From Rhodanobacter sp. 67-28 (GTDB lineage: Bacteria; Pseudomonadota; Gammaproteobacteria; Xanthomonadales; Rhodanobacteraceae), in assembly GCA_001898415.1 (NCBI GenBank), contig MKTU01000020.1, positions 45,179-109,178 of the forward strand: DNA of 64,000 bases, in the 5' to 3' direction. The first letter of the stretch is position 1. Every line of letters begins with the position of its first letter. The notes under the pieces were generated by a model. That model ran no database searches, had not been told where the DNA came from, and saw nothing but the letters and a program-made list of their open reading frames with translations. Of the stretch, positions 17,346 through 25,529 are shown in pieces. The translations under genes were made by a program, and so were the position numbers.

Positions 17346-20144
17346 TCAGTTCGCGTCGTCGCCGTCCGCGACATCGCCCAGCATCCGCTGCAACCGCTCG
17401 GTCAGCGCGCTCACCGTGAACGGCTTGGTGATCAGCTCCATGCCGGCGGCGAATCCCTTGCTTGACGCCGTGTCGGCGGCATAGCCGGTCATCAGCAGCA
17501 CTTTCAGTTCGGGCTGGCGCGCGCGCAGCGTGTCGGCCAGCGAGCGGCCGCTCATGCCCGGCAGGCTGATGTCGGAGATCAGCATGTGCAAGTGGCCGTG
17601 CGATTCCAACGCGGCGAGGGCGGCATCGGCGTCCGGCGCCTCCAGCACCGCGTAGCCCAGGTGGTGCAGTACCTCTACCACCACCTGGCGCACCACCTGT
17701 TCGTCTTCCACCACCAGCACCACTTCGCCGTTCGACGGGCGCGGGGTGGCCTCGGCCTGATCGTGCCCTGGGCGCGCCAGCTCGACATGGCGCGGCAGAT
17801 AGAGCTTGATCGAGGTGCCCTCTCCCGCCGCGCTGCGGATGTCGCAATAGCCGTTCGACTGCCGTGCGAAACCATAGACCATCGACAGGCCCAGGCCGGT
17901 GCCCCGCCCGGTCGGCTTGGTGGTGAAGAACGGCTCGAAGGCATGCTCCAGCACCTCCGGGGCCATGCCGGTGCCGTTGTCGACGACCTCGATGCAGATG
18001 TATTGCCCGCTGTCCGCCTCCAGCCAGTTGCCGCTCTCGATCGAGCCCGCGTCCAGGTTGCTCGAACGGATCAGCAGGTCGCCGCCGTCGGGCATCGCGT
18101 CGCGCGCGTTGATGGTCAGGTTCAGCAAGGCGCTTTCCAGCTGGTTCGGATCGCACAGGGTCAACCACAAGTCGTCCGCCAGCTCGAAGCGCAGCGTCAC
18201 CGCCTCGCCGAGCGTGCGCTGCAGCAGTTCTTCCATCGACGCGATCAACGGGTTGGCCGCCACCGGACGCGGGTCCAGCGGCTGGCGGCGAGAGAAGGCC
18301 AGCAGGCGATGCGTCGTCGCCGCAGCGCGATTGGCCGAGTTGAGCGCGCCCTGGACGAAACGCTGCAACGTGGCGGCGTCGCCCGAGCTGGCGTGCAGCT
18401 GGATCAGATCCAGTGAACCGATGATGCCTTGCAGCAGGTTGTTGAAGTCGTGGGCCAGGCCGCCGGTGAGCTGGCCGACGGCTTCCATCTTCTGCGCCTG
18501 GCGCAGTTGCGCTTCGATCCGGATCTTTTCGCTGAGGTCGCGGATGAATACGTTGGTACGCGATTCGCCGTGCAAGGACAGGCTGCTGACGCTCAGTTCC
18601 ACCGGGATCGTTTCGCCCACGCGGTTGACCATCTCGCTCTGCCGTGTCGCCCCGCGCCTGGCGCCCCGCGCCGGGCTGGGTTCGAGGTCGGCCAACAGTC
18701 GCTCGGGATGACCGGGCGGACCCACCAGGGTCGCCAGCGGCTTGCCGCGGGCCTCCGCGCGCGACCAGCCGAACATTGCCTCGGCCTGCGGGTTCCAGCG
18801 CACGATGCGGCCGGCGCCATCGAGCTGGGCAAAACCGTCCAGCGCGGAGTCGATGATGCCGCGTGCCAGTTGGTCGCTCTCGGCCAGCGCCGTCTCGGCC
18901 TGCCGGCGCCGCGAGATGTCGCGGGTGATCTTGGCGTAGCCGACCAGCACGCCATCGTCGTATATCGGGTCGATCACCACGCTGGCCCAGAAGCGGCTGC
19001 CGTCCTTGCGCACCCGCCATCCCTCGGCCACGTAATGGCCTTCCCGCCTGGCCGTTTCCAGCGCCGTCTGTGGCGTGCCGCGACTGCGTTCTTCCGGCGG
19101 ATAGAAGCACGAGAAATGCTGGCCGATGATCTCCTCGGCGCGGTAGCCCTTGATGCGTTCCGCGCCGGTGTTCCAGTTGGTGATGATGCCGCGCGGGTCC
19201 AGCATGAAGATCGCGTAGTCGGTCACGTTGGACACCAGCAGCTGGAAATACCGTTCGCTGCGGCTCACGCCCGCCATGCCGGCTTCCGCGACGCGGGTGC
19301 GCTCGGCCATCCGTCGCTTCAGGTGGCTGTTCAGATCCTTGCTGGCCTGCCCTGCCTCACGCGGATCGGGGATGTCCACCAGCATGTTCACCGCGCCGGT
19401 CAGCACGCCCCCGTCGAACAACGGCGTGGAATAGGCGGCGAACGCGATCCGCCGGCCATCGGCCCGTTGTGCCAAGGCGATGTCGCCATGAATCGCCCGC
19501 GCTTCGCGCACCGCCCGCGCCATCGCGCACTGCTCGTGCGGCAGCGGCGCGCCATCGGCCTGGAACAGTCGCGCAAACAGACACCATTTCTCGCCCGGCA
19601 TCGGGCGCCGCCCGGCCAGCTCCACGGCCGCTTCATTGAAGAAGGTGATGGCGCCTCCGGCATCGGTGCCATGCACGGCGATCGGCAAGGCCTGCAGCAA
19701 CTGCTGCGAGAGGCGACCGCGCTCCGCCGTGGCGCGCTGGCGCGAGTTCTGTTCCTTGACGTCGATGGTGATGCAGCGCGAGTGCACGAACTGGCCGCGC
19801 TCGAAGCGTCCACTGGAGCTGATCTGCACCTGGCGCACCCGGCCGTCACCGCCGATCAGCCGCGCCGGCCGCTTGTCCACCGATTCGCCGGCGCGCACCC
19901 GCGCGAGCAGCGCGCACAGGTTGTCGTCGTCGGCATCGAAATCGGCCAGGTTGTGGCCCACATACTCGTCGCGGCGATAGCCCAGCAGGTCCAGCTCGGC
20001 CTGGTTGGCACGCAGGATCGTGCCGTCGGCCGCGACCAGCCGCATGCCCACCGCGGCATGTTCGAAAAAATCCTCCGCGTCGCTCATCCCCTTCCTGTCG
20101 CCGCCGTGCCCGGCCGCATGGGGTGGTGAGGTGGAATCTGCCAT
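17346..20144 (-). CDS. Multi-PAS hybrid sensor histidine kinase
   Basis: 932-residue cytosolic kinase with no membrane span. From the N-terminus: PAS (about 25-140), a second PAS-like domain (155-270), PAS with PAC (305-425; FYPPEERSRG is typical), a fourth PAS (430-555), HisKA with GGLAHDFNNLLQG (His near residue 570), HATPase_c with NARDAMPDGG and GTGLGLSMVYGFA, and a C-terminal receiver with Asp in LISDISLPGMSG and Lys in TKPF. ATG 20144 is preferred to the one three codons earlier because GGGACGGG is correctly spaced. It probably senses redox or light through its PAS domains. The 288 bp upstream to the CDF gene hold nothing I recognise. Confidence 0.93.
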   Translation of the reverse strand: MADSTSPPHAAGHGGDRKGMSDAEDFFEHAAVGMRLVAADGTILRANQAELDLLGYRRDEYVGHNLADFDADDDNLCALLARVRAGESVDKRPARLIGGDGRVRQVQISSSGRFERGQFVHSRCITIDVKEQNSRQRATAERGRLSQQLLQALPIAVHGTDAGGAITFFNEAAVELAGRRPMPGEKWCLFARLFQADGAPLPHEQCAMARAVREARAIHGDIALAQRADGRRIAFAAYSTPLFDGGVLTGAVNMLVDIPDPREAGQASKDLNSHLKRRMAERTRVAEAGMAGVSRSERYFQLLVSNVTDYAIFMLDPRGIITNWNTGAERIKGYRAEEIIGQHFSCFYPPEERSRGTPQTALETARREGHYVAEGWRVRKDGSRFWASVVIDPIYDDGVLVGYAKITRDISRRRQAETALAESDQLARGIIDSALDGFAQLDGAGRIVRWNPQAEAMFGWSRAEARGKPLATLVGPPGHPERLLADLEPSPARGARRGATRQSEMVNRVGETIPVELSVSSLSLHGESRTNVFIRDLSEKIRIEAQLRQAQKMEAVGQLTGGLAHDFNNLLQGIIGSLDLIQLHASSGDAATLQRFVQGALNSANRAAATTHRLLAFSRRQPLDPRPVAANPLIASMEELLQRTLGEAVTLRFELADDLWLTLCDPNQLESALLNLTINARDAMPDGGDLLIRSSNLDAGSIESGNWLEADSGQYICIEVVDNGTGMAPEVLEHAFEPFFTTKPTGRGTGLGLSMVYGFARQSNGYCDIRSAAGEGTSIKLYLPRHVELARPGHDQAEATPRPSNGEVVLVVEDEQVVRQVVVEVLHHLGYAVLEAPDADAALAALESHGHLHMLISDISLPGMSGRSLADTLRARQPELKVLLMTGYAADTASSKGFAAGMELITKPFTVSALTERLQRMLGDVADGDDAN

Positions 20145-20432
20145 GCAACGCATCCCGTCCCGATTCGAAAGCAGCCTGTCCCGTCAGGAAGAAACCCCGC
20201 GTGCGACGGCATGGTTCACGACCGTCTCACGGCGCCATCCCCAGTCTGTGGCGCGATCACTATGCGCCGCCCCCGCGGGCGTTGCCAGCCACGCCAGTCA
20301 AGCCGACCGCCCGCACAGCCCACGCCAATGTCAGAACAACGCACCATCGTCACCACGCACCGGCACGCATCCGTGCTCGCCACGCGCCTGGCTGGCAACC
20401 GCAACCGCGTATCGGGCATGGCGAGCTGAGTC

Positions 20433-21392
20433 ATGGCCTCCGCTTCGCACAAGGTGGTCTACGTCGCGCTGGGCGGCAACCTGATGATCGCGATCGCCAA
20501 GTTCGTGGCGGCCGGGCTGTCCGGCAGCTCGGCAATGCTGAGCGAGGGCGTGCACTCGCTGGTGGACACGGTGAACGAAGTGCTGCTGCTGTACGGCTTG
20601 CATCGCGCCGGCAAGCCGCCGGATCGCAGCCATCCGTTCGGCTATGGCCGCGAGCTGTATTTCTGGAGTTTCATCGTGGCGCTGCTGGTGCTGGCGGCAG
20701 GCGCAGGCGTGTCGTTCTACGAAGGCGTGATGCACATCCGCGAACCGGAGGCGATCAAGCGGCCGTGGATCAACTACGCGGTGCTTGGCGTGTCGTTCCT
20801 GTTCGAAGGCACTTCGTGGCTGGTGGCGCTGCGCGAGTTCCGCGCGCGCAAGGGCAAGCTGGGCTACTTCGAGGCGTTCCGGCTGAGCAAGGACCCCAGC
20901 ACCTTCACCGTCCTGCTGGAAGACAGCGCGGCCCTGCTTGGCCTGCTGATCGCGCTGGCCGGCGTGGTGGGTGCGCAGGCCTTCGACGAGCCTGCACTCG
21001 ATGGCGTCGCCTCGCTCGGTATCGCCGGTGTGCTGGCCTCGTTTGCCCTGCTGCTGGCGCGCGAGACCAAGGGCCTGCTGATCGGCGAACCGGCGCACCC
21101 GAGGGTGAGCGGTTCGATCCTGGCGATCGCCGCCGCGGACCCCGGCGTGCATGCCGCCAACGGCGTGCTGACCGTGCAGATGGGACCGAACCAGGTGGTG
21201 GCCACGCTGAGCGCCGAGTTCGAGGATGCACTGACCACGCCGCAGATCGAGGCGTGCATCAACCGCATCGAGGCGCAGGCCAAGACGATCCATCCCGAAC
21301 TGCTGTCGCTGTTCATCAAACCGCAGACAGCCGAAACCTGGCGTGAGCGGCGCCGGTACGTCGGGGCGGCGGGCGACCAGGTGACCTCGTGA
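20433..21392 (+). CDS. Cation diffusion facilitator family transporter
   Basis: 319-residue CDF-type metal/proton antiporter with six membrane helices, metal-site motifs SEGVHSLVDTVNE (helix 2) and LLEDSAALLGL (helix 5), the HPFGYGRELYFW motif, and a C-terminal cytoplasmic domain. Full length and native-looking, unlike the short CDF at 11251. Substrate is probably Zn, Fe or Mn. A GTG overlapping its stop (21389) opens 35 further codons ending REDEVTVVTARLEPS; I do not call this a gene because the opposite strand is a better candidate there. Confidence 0.9.
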   Translation: MASASHKVVYVALGGNLMIAIAKFVAAGLSGSSAMLSEGVHSLVDTVNEVLLLYGLHRAGKPPDRSHPFGYGRELYFWSFIVALLVLAAGAGVSFYEGVMHIREPEAIKRPWINYAVLGVSFLFEGTSWLVALREFRARKGKLGYFEAFRLSKDPSTFTVLLEDSAALLGLLIALAGVVGAQAFDEPALDGVASLGIAGVLASFALLLARETKGLLIGEPAHPRVSGSILAIAAADPGVHAANGVLTVQMGPNQVVATLSAEFEDALTTPQIEACINRIEAQAKTIHPELLSLFIKPQTAETWRERRRYVGAAGDQVTS

Positions 21393-21783
21393 GCTGCCGC
21401 ACGCGACTGCCCGAAGCGGCGGGCGAACGGGCGCTGCACGCGGCCGGCCGGGAGGATGAAGTCACCGTGGTCACCGCGCGGCTCGAACCCAGCTGATCCG
21501 CGGCGGGAGGCCGTGAGCGCCGCGCGGCGCCCAGTTCGACCACGTTGACCAGATTGCCCGCCTCGTCCCACAGCGCCTGGTCGTCCTGCCAGACCAGCCA
21601 GCTCAGCTCGCACGCGGCGCAGCCGCAATCGCCGTGGCACTCGCCGCAACGTTCGGTGCAGGTGCAAGCGGCCCGCCGGCGCACGTCGACCGCGCCATTC
21701 AATCGCAGGTAGCCATCCGGCGGCCAGCGACGGATGCCCTCGCGCGTCGGCAGCTCCGGTGGCGGGGATGGGGCGGCGTTCAC
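21316..21783 (-). CDS. Cys-rich small protein, unknown function
   Basis: Starts with a GTG that overlaps the TGA of the Pro-rich gene upstream (GTGA), suggesting translational coupling. The first 85 residues look real: PPELPTREGIRRWPPDGYLR, then a dense Cys cluster (CTCTERCGECHGDCGCAAC, seven Cys) and LSWLVWQDDQALWDEAGNLVNVVEL. The Ser/Ala/Arg-rich remainder, to the only in-frame stop at 21316, overlaps the 3' end of the CDF gene by 77 bp and looks less protein-like, so a frameshift or sequencing error near 21530 is possible. The Cys cluster suggests a zinc site. Family not recognised. Confidence 0.45.
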   Translation of the reverse strand: MNAAPSPPPELPTREGIRRWPPDGYLRLNGAVDVRRRAACTCTERCGECHGDCGCAACELSWLVWQDDQALWDEAGNLVNVVELGAARRSRPPAADQLGSSRAVTTVTSSSRPAACSARSPAASGSRVRQLTRSPGRPPPRRTGAAHARFRLSAV

Positions 21784-21983
21784 CTGCACGGCCTTGCCGC
21801 CGACGACCGGTCGCGCCCGGGGGGCGGCTGCGACGGCGGCAGCTCGGGTTCGTTCGGCGTGGGCTGCGGTTCCGTGGGATCGGGGAACGGCGGCGGCGCG
21901 GGATCGGGCGGCTGGTATTCGGGATCGCCGGCGGATGATGGCGGGACGCTGGACAGCATGATCGGCAGGGAGTGCGATGGCAT
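21780..21983 (-). CDS. Proline-rich small protein
   Basis: 67 residues: a short mixed start (MPSHSLPIMLSSVPP) followed by alternating Pro, Asp and Glu-rich segments (PPDPAPPPFPDP, PTPNEPELPPSQPPP). Probably extended and disordered. ATG 21983 follows GGGGAG by 7 nt; longer in-frame starts up to 22271 lack such a site. Coupled by a 4-bp overlap to the Cys-rich gene. Similar Pro-rich small proteins exist in xanthomonads without assigned function. Confidence 0.5.
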   Translation of the reverse strand: MPSHSLPIMLSSVPPSSAGDPEYQPPDPAPPPFPDPTEPQPTPNEPELPPSQPPPGRDRSSAARPCR

Positions 21984-22254
21984 GAGCGGTCTCCCCGGGA
22001 CGTGGCTCGATCCTCGCCGTTTCCGCGCCGATTTCCCGTGAGATTCGCGCGACGCGATCGTGAGCAAGTTTCGCCGAAGAAGTGACGCTTGCTGTTGACT
22101 CGCCAGGAGCGATCCCACCCCAGCCCTCCCCTGCGCGCAAGGGTACGAGCGCTGCATCAAGGGCCTTCGCCGGGGCGCCATCGCTGGAAGCTCGAGGGCA
22201 TGGCCCGGCCGCATGCCCACGCGATGTCGACACCGCGCCGTGCAGGCTGGGTGC

Positions 22255-23409
22255 ATGGCCGATATCTTCACCGTGTGGTGGCAGTTGTGGCAGCAGCATG
22301 TCGCGGTGCGGCTGGGCGTGACCGTGGTGGCCGGTTTGTTGCTGGCGCTGGTGCTGCGTGTCGCGATCCACGCCGTGCTGCGGCGGCTCGCGGGCGATCG
22401 CCCGGTGATCGCCGACCTGATGCAGCGCGCCCACGCGCCGCTGCAGTGGCTGCTGCCCTTGCTCTCGCTTTTGCTGGTGCTGCGCTATGGCCCCGCACTG
22501 GACTCGGCACCGATGGCACTGGTCGAGCATCTGTTGCTGATCGGTTTGCTGGCTGCCGGCACCTGGCTGGTGGTGCGTTGCGTCGGCGCGTTCGAGGGCG
22601 CCGCGGTGCGGCGCTATCCGATGGATGCCGCGGACAACCTGCAGGCTCGTCGGGTGGTCACCCAGGTGCGCGTGCTGGCGCGCACTGCCGACGTGGTGGT
22701 GATCGTGCTGGGCACGGCGATCATCCTGCTCACCATTCCCGGCGTGCGCCAGCTCGGCGCCAGCCTGCTCGCCTCCGCCGGCGTGGCCGGGCTGGCGATA
22801 GGACTGGCGGCGCGGCCGGTGCTGAGCAACCTTATCGCCGGCCTGCAGATTGCGCTGACCCAGCCCATCCGTCTCGACGACGTGGTGATCATCGAAGGCG
22901 AATGGGGCCGCATCGAGGAGATCGCCGGAAGTTACGTGGTGGTGCGCATCTGGGACGAGCGCCGGCTGGTGGTGCCGCTCAACTGGTTCATCGAGCATCC
23001 ATTCCAGAACTGGACGCGCCGCAGTTCGCAGCTGATCGGCACGGTGTTCCTGATGCTGGATTTCCGCACGCCACTGGCGCCGCTGCGCGAGGAGTTCAAG
23101 CGCCTGTGCGAGGCCTCGGAGCAGTGGGATCGTCGCGTATGCGTGCTGCAGGTCACCGACGCCACCGAGCAGACGATGCAACTGCGCATGCTGGTGAGCT
23201 CCACCGATTCGGGCCGCAACTTCGACCTGCGTTGCCAGGTGCGCGAGGGACTGATCGCCTTCGTTCAGGCGCACTACCCGCACGCGCTGCCACGCTGGCG
23301 CTGCGAACTGGATCGTGGCCAAGAATCCGCCGCGCCGATGCCGCCGGCGCCGGCACCGCAGCGCGCGCCGTCGGCCGAAGACGGCGGCCCCGAGCGTCGC
23401 GCCAGCTGA
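22255..23409 (+). CDS. MscS-family mechanosensitive channel
   Basis: 384-residue small-conductance mechanosensitive channel: four or more N-terminal helices, then the pore-lining helix and MscS beta domain with GVAGLAIGLAARPVLSNLIAG, IRLDDVVIIEGEWGRIEEI, and VVPLNWFIEHPFQNWTR. The C-terminus is Pro/Ala-rich. ATG 22255 is chosen because the first helix starts immediately; an earlier in-frame ATG at 22213 adds a basic leader. It releases solutes on osmotic downshock. The response regulator gene follows after 90 bp. Confidence 0.92.
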   Translation: MADIFTVWWQLWQQHVAVRLGVTVVAGLLLALVLRVAIHAVLRRLAGDRPVIADLMQRAHAPLQWLLPLLSLLLVLRYGPALDSAPMALVEHLLLIGLLAAGTWLVVRCVGAFEGAAVRRYPMDAADNLQARRVVTQVRVLARTADVVVIVLGTAIILLTIPGVRQLGASLLASAGVAGLAIGLAARPVLSNLIAGLQIALTQPIRLDDVVIIEGEWGRIEEIAGSYVVVRIWDERRLVVPLNWFIEHPFQNWTRRSSQLIGTVFLMLDFRTPLAPLREEFKRLCEASEQWDRRVCVLQVTDATEQTMQLRMLVSSTDSGRNFDLRCQVREGLIAFVQAHYPHALPRWRCELDRGQESAAPMPPAPAPQRAPSAEDGGPERRAS

Positions 23410-23499
23410 ACGGCAGCCGACGTTCTGCGACGTCTTTCACGGCGTGCGGACCAGGCCGATGCCAAGGTCACGACGACGCCGACGACGGGAGTCACGCGC

Positions 23500-23868
23500 A
23501 TGTTTCCCAAACGGGTGCTGCTGGTGGAGGACGACCCCGATACCCGCGAGATCACCGCACTGCTGCTGCAGCACGCAGGCTACACGGTGATCGTGGCGCA
23601 CGACATCGCCAGCGGCGTGGCGGAGTCGGAAGCACGGCAGGATTTCGGCGTGATCGTGACGGACATGTATCTGGGCCGCGGCCAGACCGGCATCTCGCTG
23701 ATTCGCAGCCTGCGGGACAGCGGCTCGCGCACCCCGATCGTGCTCACCTCCGCGCACGAGGAAGCATCCATCGCCGCCCGCGACATGAAGGTGCTGTTCC
23801 TGCCCAAGCCGTACGGCCGGCAGGCCCTGCTGTCGGTGGTGGCCATGGCGCGCGTGTGTGGCGTCTGA
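23500..23868 (+). CDS. Single-domain response regulator
   Basis: 122-residue receiver domain: LLVEDDPDTRE, phospho-acceptor Asp in VIVTDMYLG, Thr/Ser in VLTSAHE and Lys in LPKPYG. No output domain. GGGAGT is 7 nt before ATG. It has no adjacent kinase. The following 270 bp (23869-24139) up to the end of the Ku gene show nothing I can support. Confidence 0.88.
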   Translation: MFPKRVLLVEDDPDTREITALLLQHAGYTVIVAHDIASGVAESEARQDFGVIVTDMYLGRGQTGISLIRSLRDSGSRTPIVLTSAHEEASIAARDMKVLFLPKPYGRQALLSVVAMARVCGV

Positions 23869-24139
23869 ACGATGCTGCCGCCTCATCGCTGCGGCACGAC
23901 AGTGTCACGCCCGCTTGCCGCACCGCGCGGTCTGCCGGGAGCTCGCCCGTGGCCCGGGAGATTGCGTCTGTCCCATCGGAGTCGACCCGCGCACGGCGGC
24001 AGCGCCCGGTATCGGCACGCACGCCGAGCGGAGCAAGTGAATGGTCGCCGCCGACAGCCCCGGTTGCTCCCACCTGGCGTGCTCGTGGCAGTGCCAGCAC
24101 CTGCACGCTGGCTTCGGCATGGTTTTGAACCGAGGTAGT

Positions 24140-25072
24140 TCAGCTTGCCTTGTGGCGGGAGGCGCGCTTCTTCGCTGACGCTTTTCTCGTCGCGGACTTC
24201 TTCCTGGCCGTGGTCGTGGTGGTTCGCTTGTCCCCTTTCCCGCCCGCCGCCGACTTCTTCGCCGGCGTGCGCTTGTTGCTGGCCAGGCTCTGCTGCAGCA
24301 GCGACATGAAGTCGACCACGTTGGTGGTGGCGTTCTCCGGCATCGTCTCCTCGTCTTCCGGTTCGGTGGTCACCACGCCTTTCGACTTCATCCGCTTCTC
24401 GATCACCTTGCGCAGGCGATCACGGAACTCGTCGCGGTATTCGGCCGGATTCCACTCGTCGCTCATCGACTCGATCAGCTGCTCGGCCATCTGCAGCTCC
24501 TTGGCCGAGATGCGGTAATCCGACGCTTTCCCTGCGGGAATCTTGTAATCCTCCGCGTCGACCAGCTCCTGTGGGTAGCGCATCAGCATCAGCATCAGCG
24601 CATCCCCCCGCGGCACCACTGCGGAGAGGTATTCGCGCGTGCGGATCACCACCCGCGCGATGCCGATGCGGCCGGTGCGCTTGAGCACCTCGCGCAGCAG
24701 CACGTAACCCTTCTCCGCCTTCTTGCCTGGCACCAGGTAGTACGGCTTCTCGAAGTATTCCGGGCCGATCGAGTCGGCCTCGACGAAGGCTTTCACGTCG
24801 ACCGCCTCGCGCCCCTCGGCGGCGGCCGACTTGATGTCCTCCGGCTCCAGCACGACGTAGTTGCCCTTGGCGTATTCGAACGCCTTGACGATCTCCTTCC
24901 AAGGCACCTCCTCCCCGGTCTCGGCGTTCACGCGCTCGTACCGGACCGGCGTGTTGCTGCGGCTGTCCAGCATGCGGAAATGCAGGTCCACGCTGCGCTC
25001 GCCGGTCATCAGCGACACCGGCACGTTGAGCAGGCCGAACGACAGGGTTCCGCTCCAGATGGGTCGTGCCAT
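24140..25072 (-). CDS. ku: Ku, non-homologous end-joining DNA-end binding protein
   Basis: 310 residues. The core beta-barrel Ku domain (1-260) starts ARPIWSGTLSFGLLNVPV, with FEYAKGNYVVLEPEDI and YYLVPGKKAEKGYVLLRE. The Lys/Ala/Thr-rich C-terminal tail (about 275-310) is typical of bacterial Ku and helps DNA binding. ATG 25072 rather than the upstream in-frame start at 25162, because the family begins with MARPIWSG. It binds double-strand ends as a homodimer and recruits LigD, encoded divergently about 450 bp away. Confidence 0.96.
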   Translation of the reverse strand: MARPIWSGTLSFGLLNVPVSLMTGERSVDLHFRMLDSRSNTPVRYERVNAETGEEVPWKEIVKAFEYAKGNYVVLEPEDIKSAAAEGREAVDVKAFVEADSIGPEYFEKPYYLVPGKKAEKGYVLLREVLKRTGRIGIARVVIRTREYLSAVVPRGDALMLMLMRYPQELVDAEDYKIPAGKASDYRISAKELQMAEQLIESMSDEWNPAEYRDEFRDRLRKVIEKRMKSKGVVTTEPEDEETMPENATTNVVDFMSLLQQSLASNKRTPAKKSAAGGKGDKRTTTTTARKKSATRKASAKKRASRHKAS

Positions 25073-25226
25073 GGCTTCAGACTCCGGCGGCGAGCAGGTC
25101 GACAGACTATTCCGGTTTGCGCGTGCAGGGGCTGTCAAACGTGCCGTGCGAATCACGCACACGCTTCACCTGCGGCGCACGCCGGGCGCACTACGGTGCG
25201 TCGCGTCGCCACCGCGGAGCCATCCG

Positions 25227-25523
25227 ATGCCTGTCGCCGAACGCAGCAAGGCTGCCCGAACCGCCGTCGAACGCCGGCGTCCGATCCGGGCTGCCACCGG
25301 ACAGGCCGAACGACGCAAGCCTGCCAGCGGTCCGGTGTGGACCTCGCCGAATTCGGCGGACCAGTCGGCGCAGAAGGTCGGCGAGTTCGGCGCATCCAGC
25401 GCGATGGGCCGCCCGGTGCAGCCGGAGCAATTGGCGCCGTCCCATGTCTTCCTCGCGGCGCCGTCGTGCGCCAGCTGCCTTTCCGGCGCGGTGCTGCCGG
25501 TGACGAGCGGCCCGACCGGCTGA
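25227..25523 (+). pseudogene. Remnant of a short-chain dehydrogenase C-terminus
   Basis: An open frame whose second half reads SGPVWTSPNSADQSAQKVGE and later MGRPVQPEQLAPSHVFLAAP and SGAVLPVTSGPTG. This is the C-terminal third of YghA-type NAD(P)-dependent dehydrogenases (PGPxWT, MxRxGQPxELAPxYVFLA, GxVLxVTGG). The Rossmann fold and the Ser-Tyr-Lys catalytic region are absent, and the first 40 codons are unrelated basic sequence. It has a plausible GGAG site, so a peptide could still be made. It ends 6 bp before ligD. Confidence 0.6.
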
Positions 25524-25529
25524 GCGATC

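Noticed and set aside
16765..19110. 781-codon frame overlapping the hybrid kinase on the same strand
   Set aside because: Arg/Gly/Pro-rich out-of-frame reading; the other frame has all kinase motifs.
21389..21496. 35-codon plus-strand frame overlapping the CDF stop, ending EVTVVTARLEPS
   Set aside because: Protein-like ending but too short and without independent support; the minus-strand frame is at least as credible.
21316..23322. 668-codon open frame on the minus strand opposite the MscS gene
   Set aside because: Most of it is antisense to a convincing MscS channel and has the Arg/His/Gln-rich composition of GC-rich shadow frames. Only its last part, from 21783 on, looks protein-like and is listed separately.
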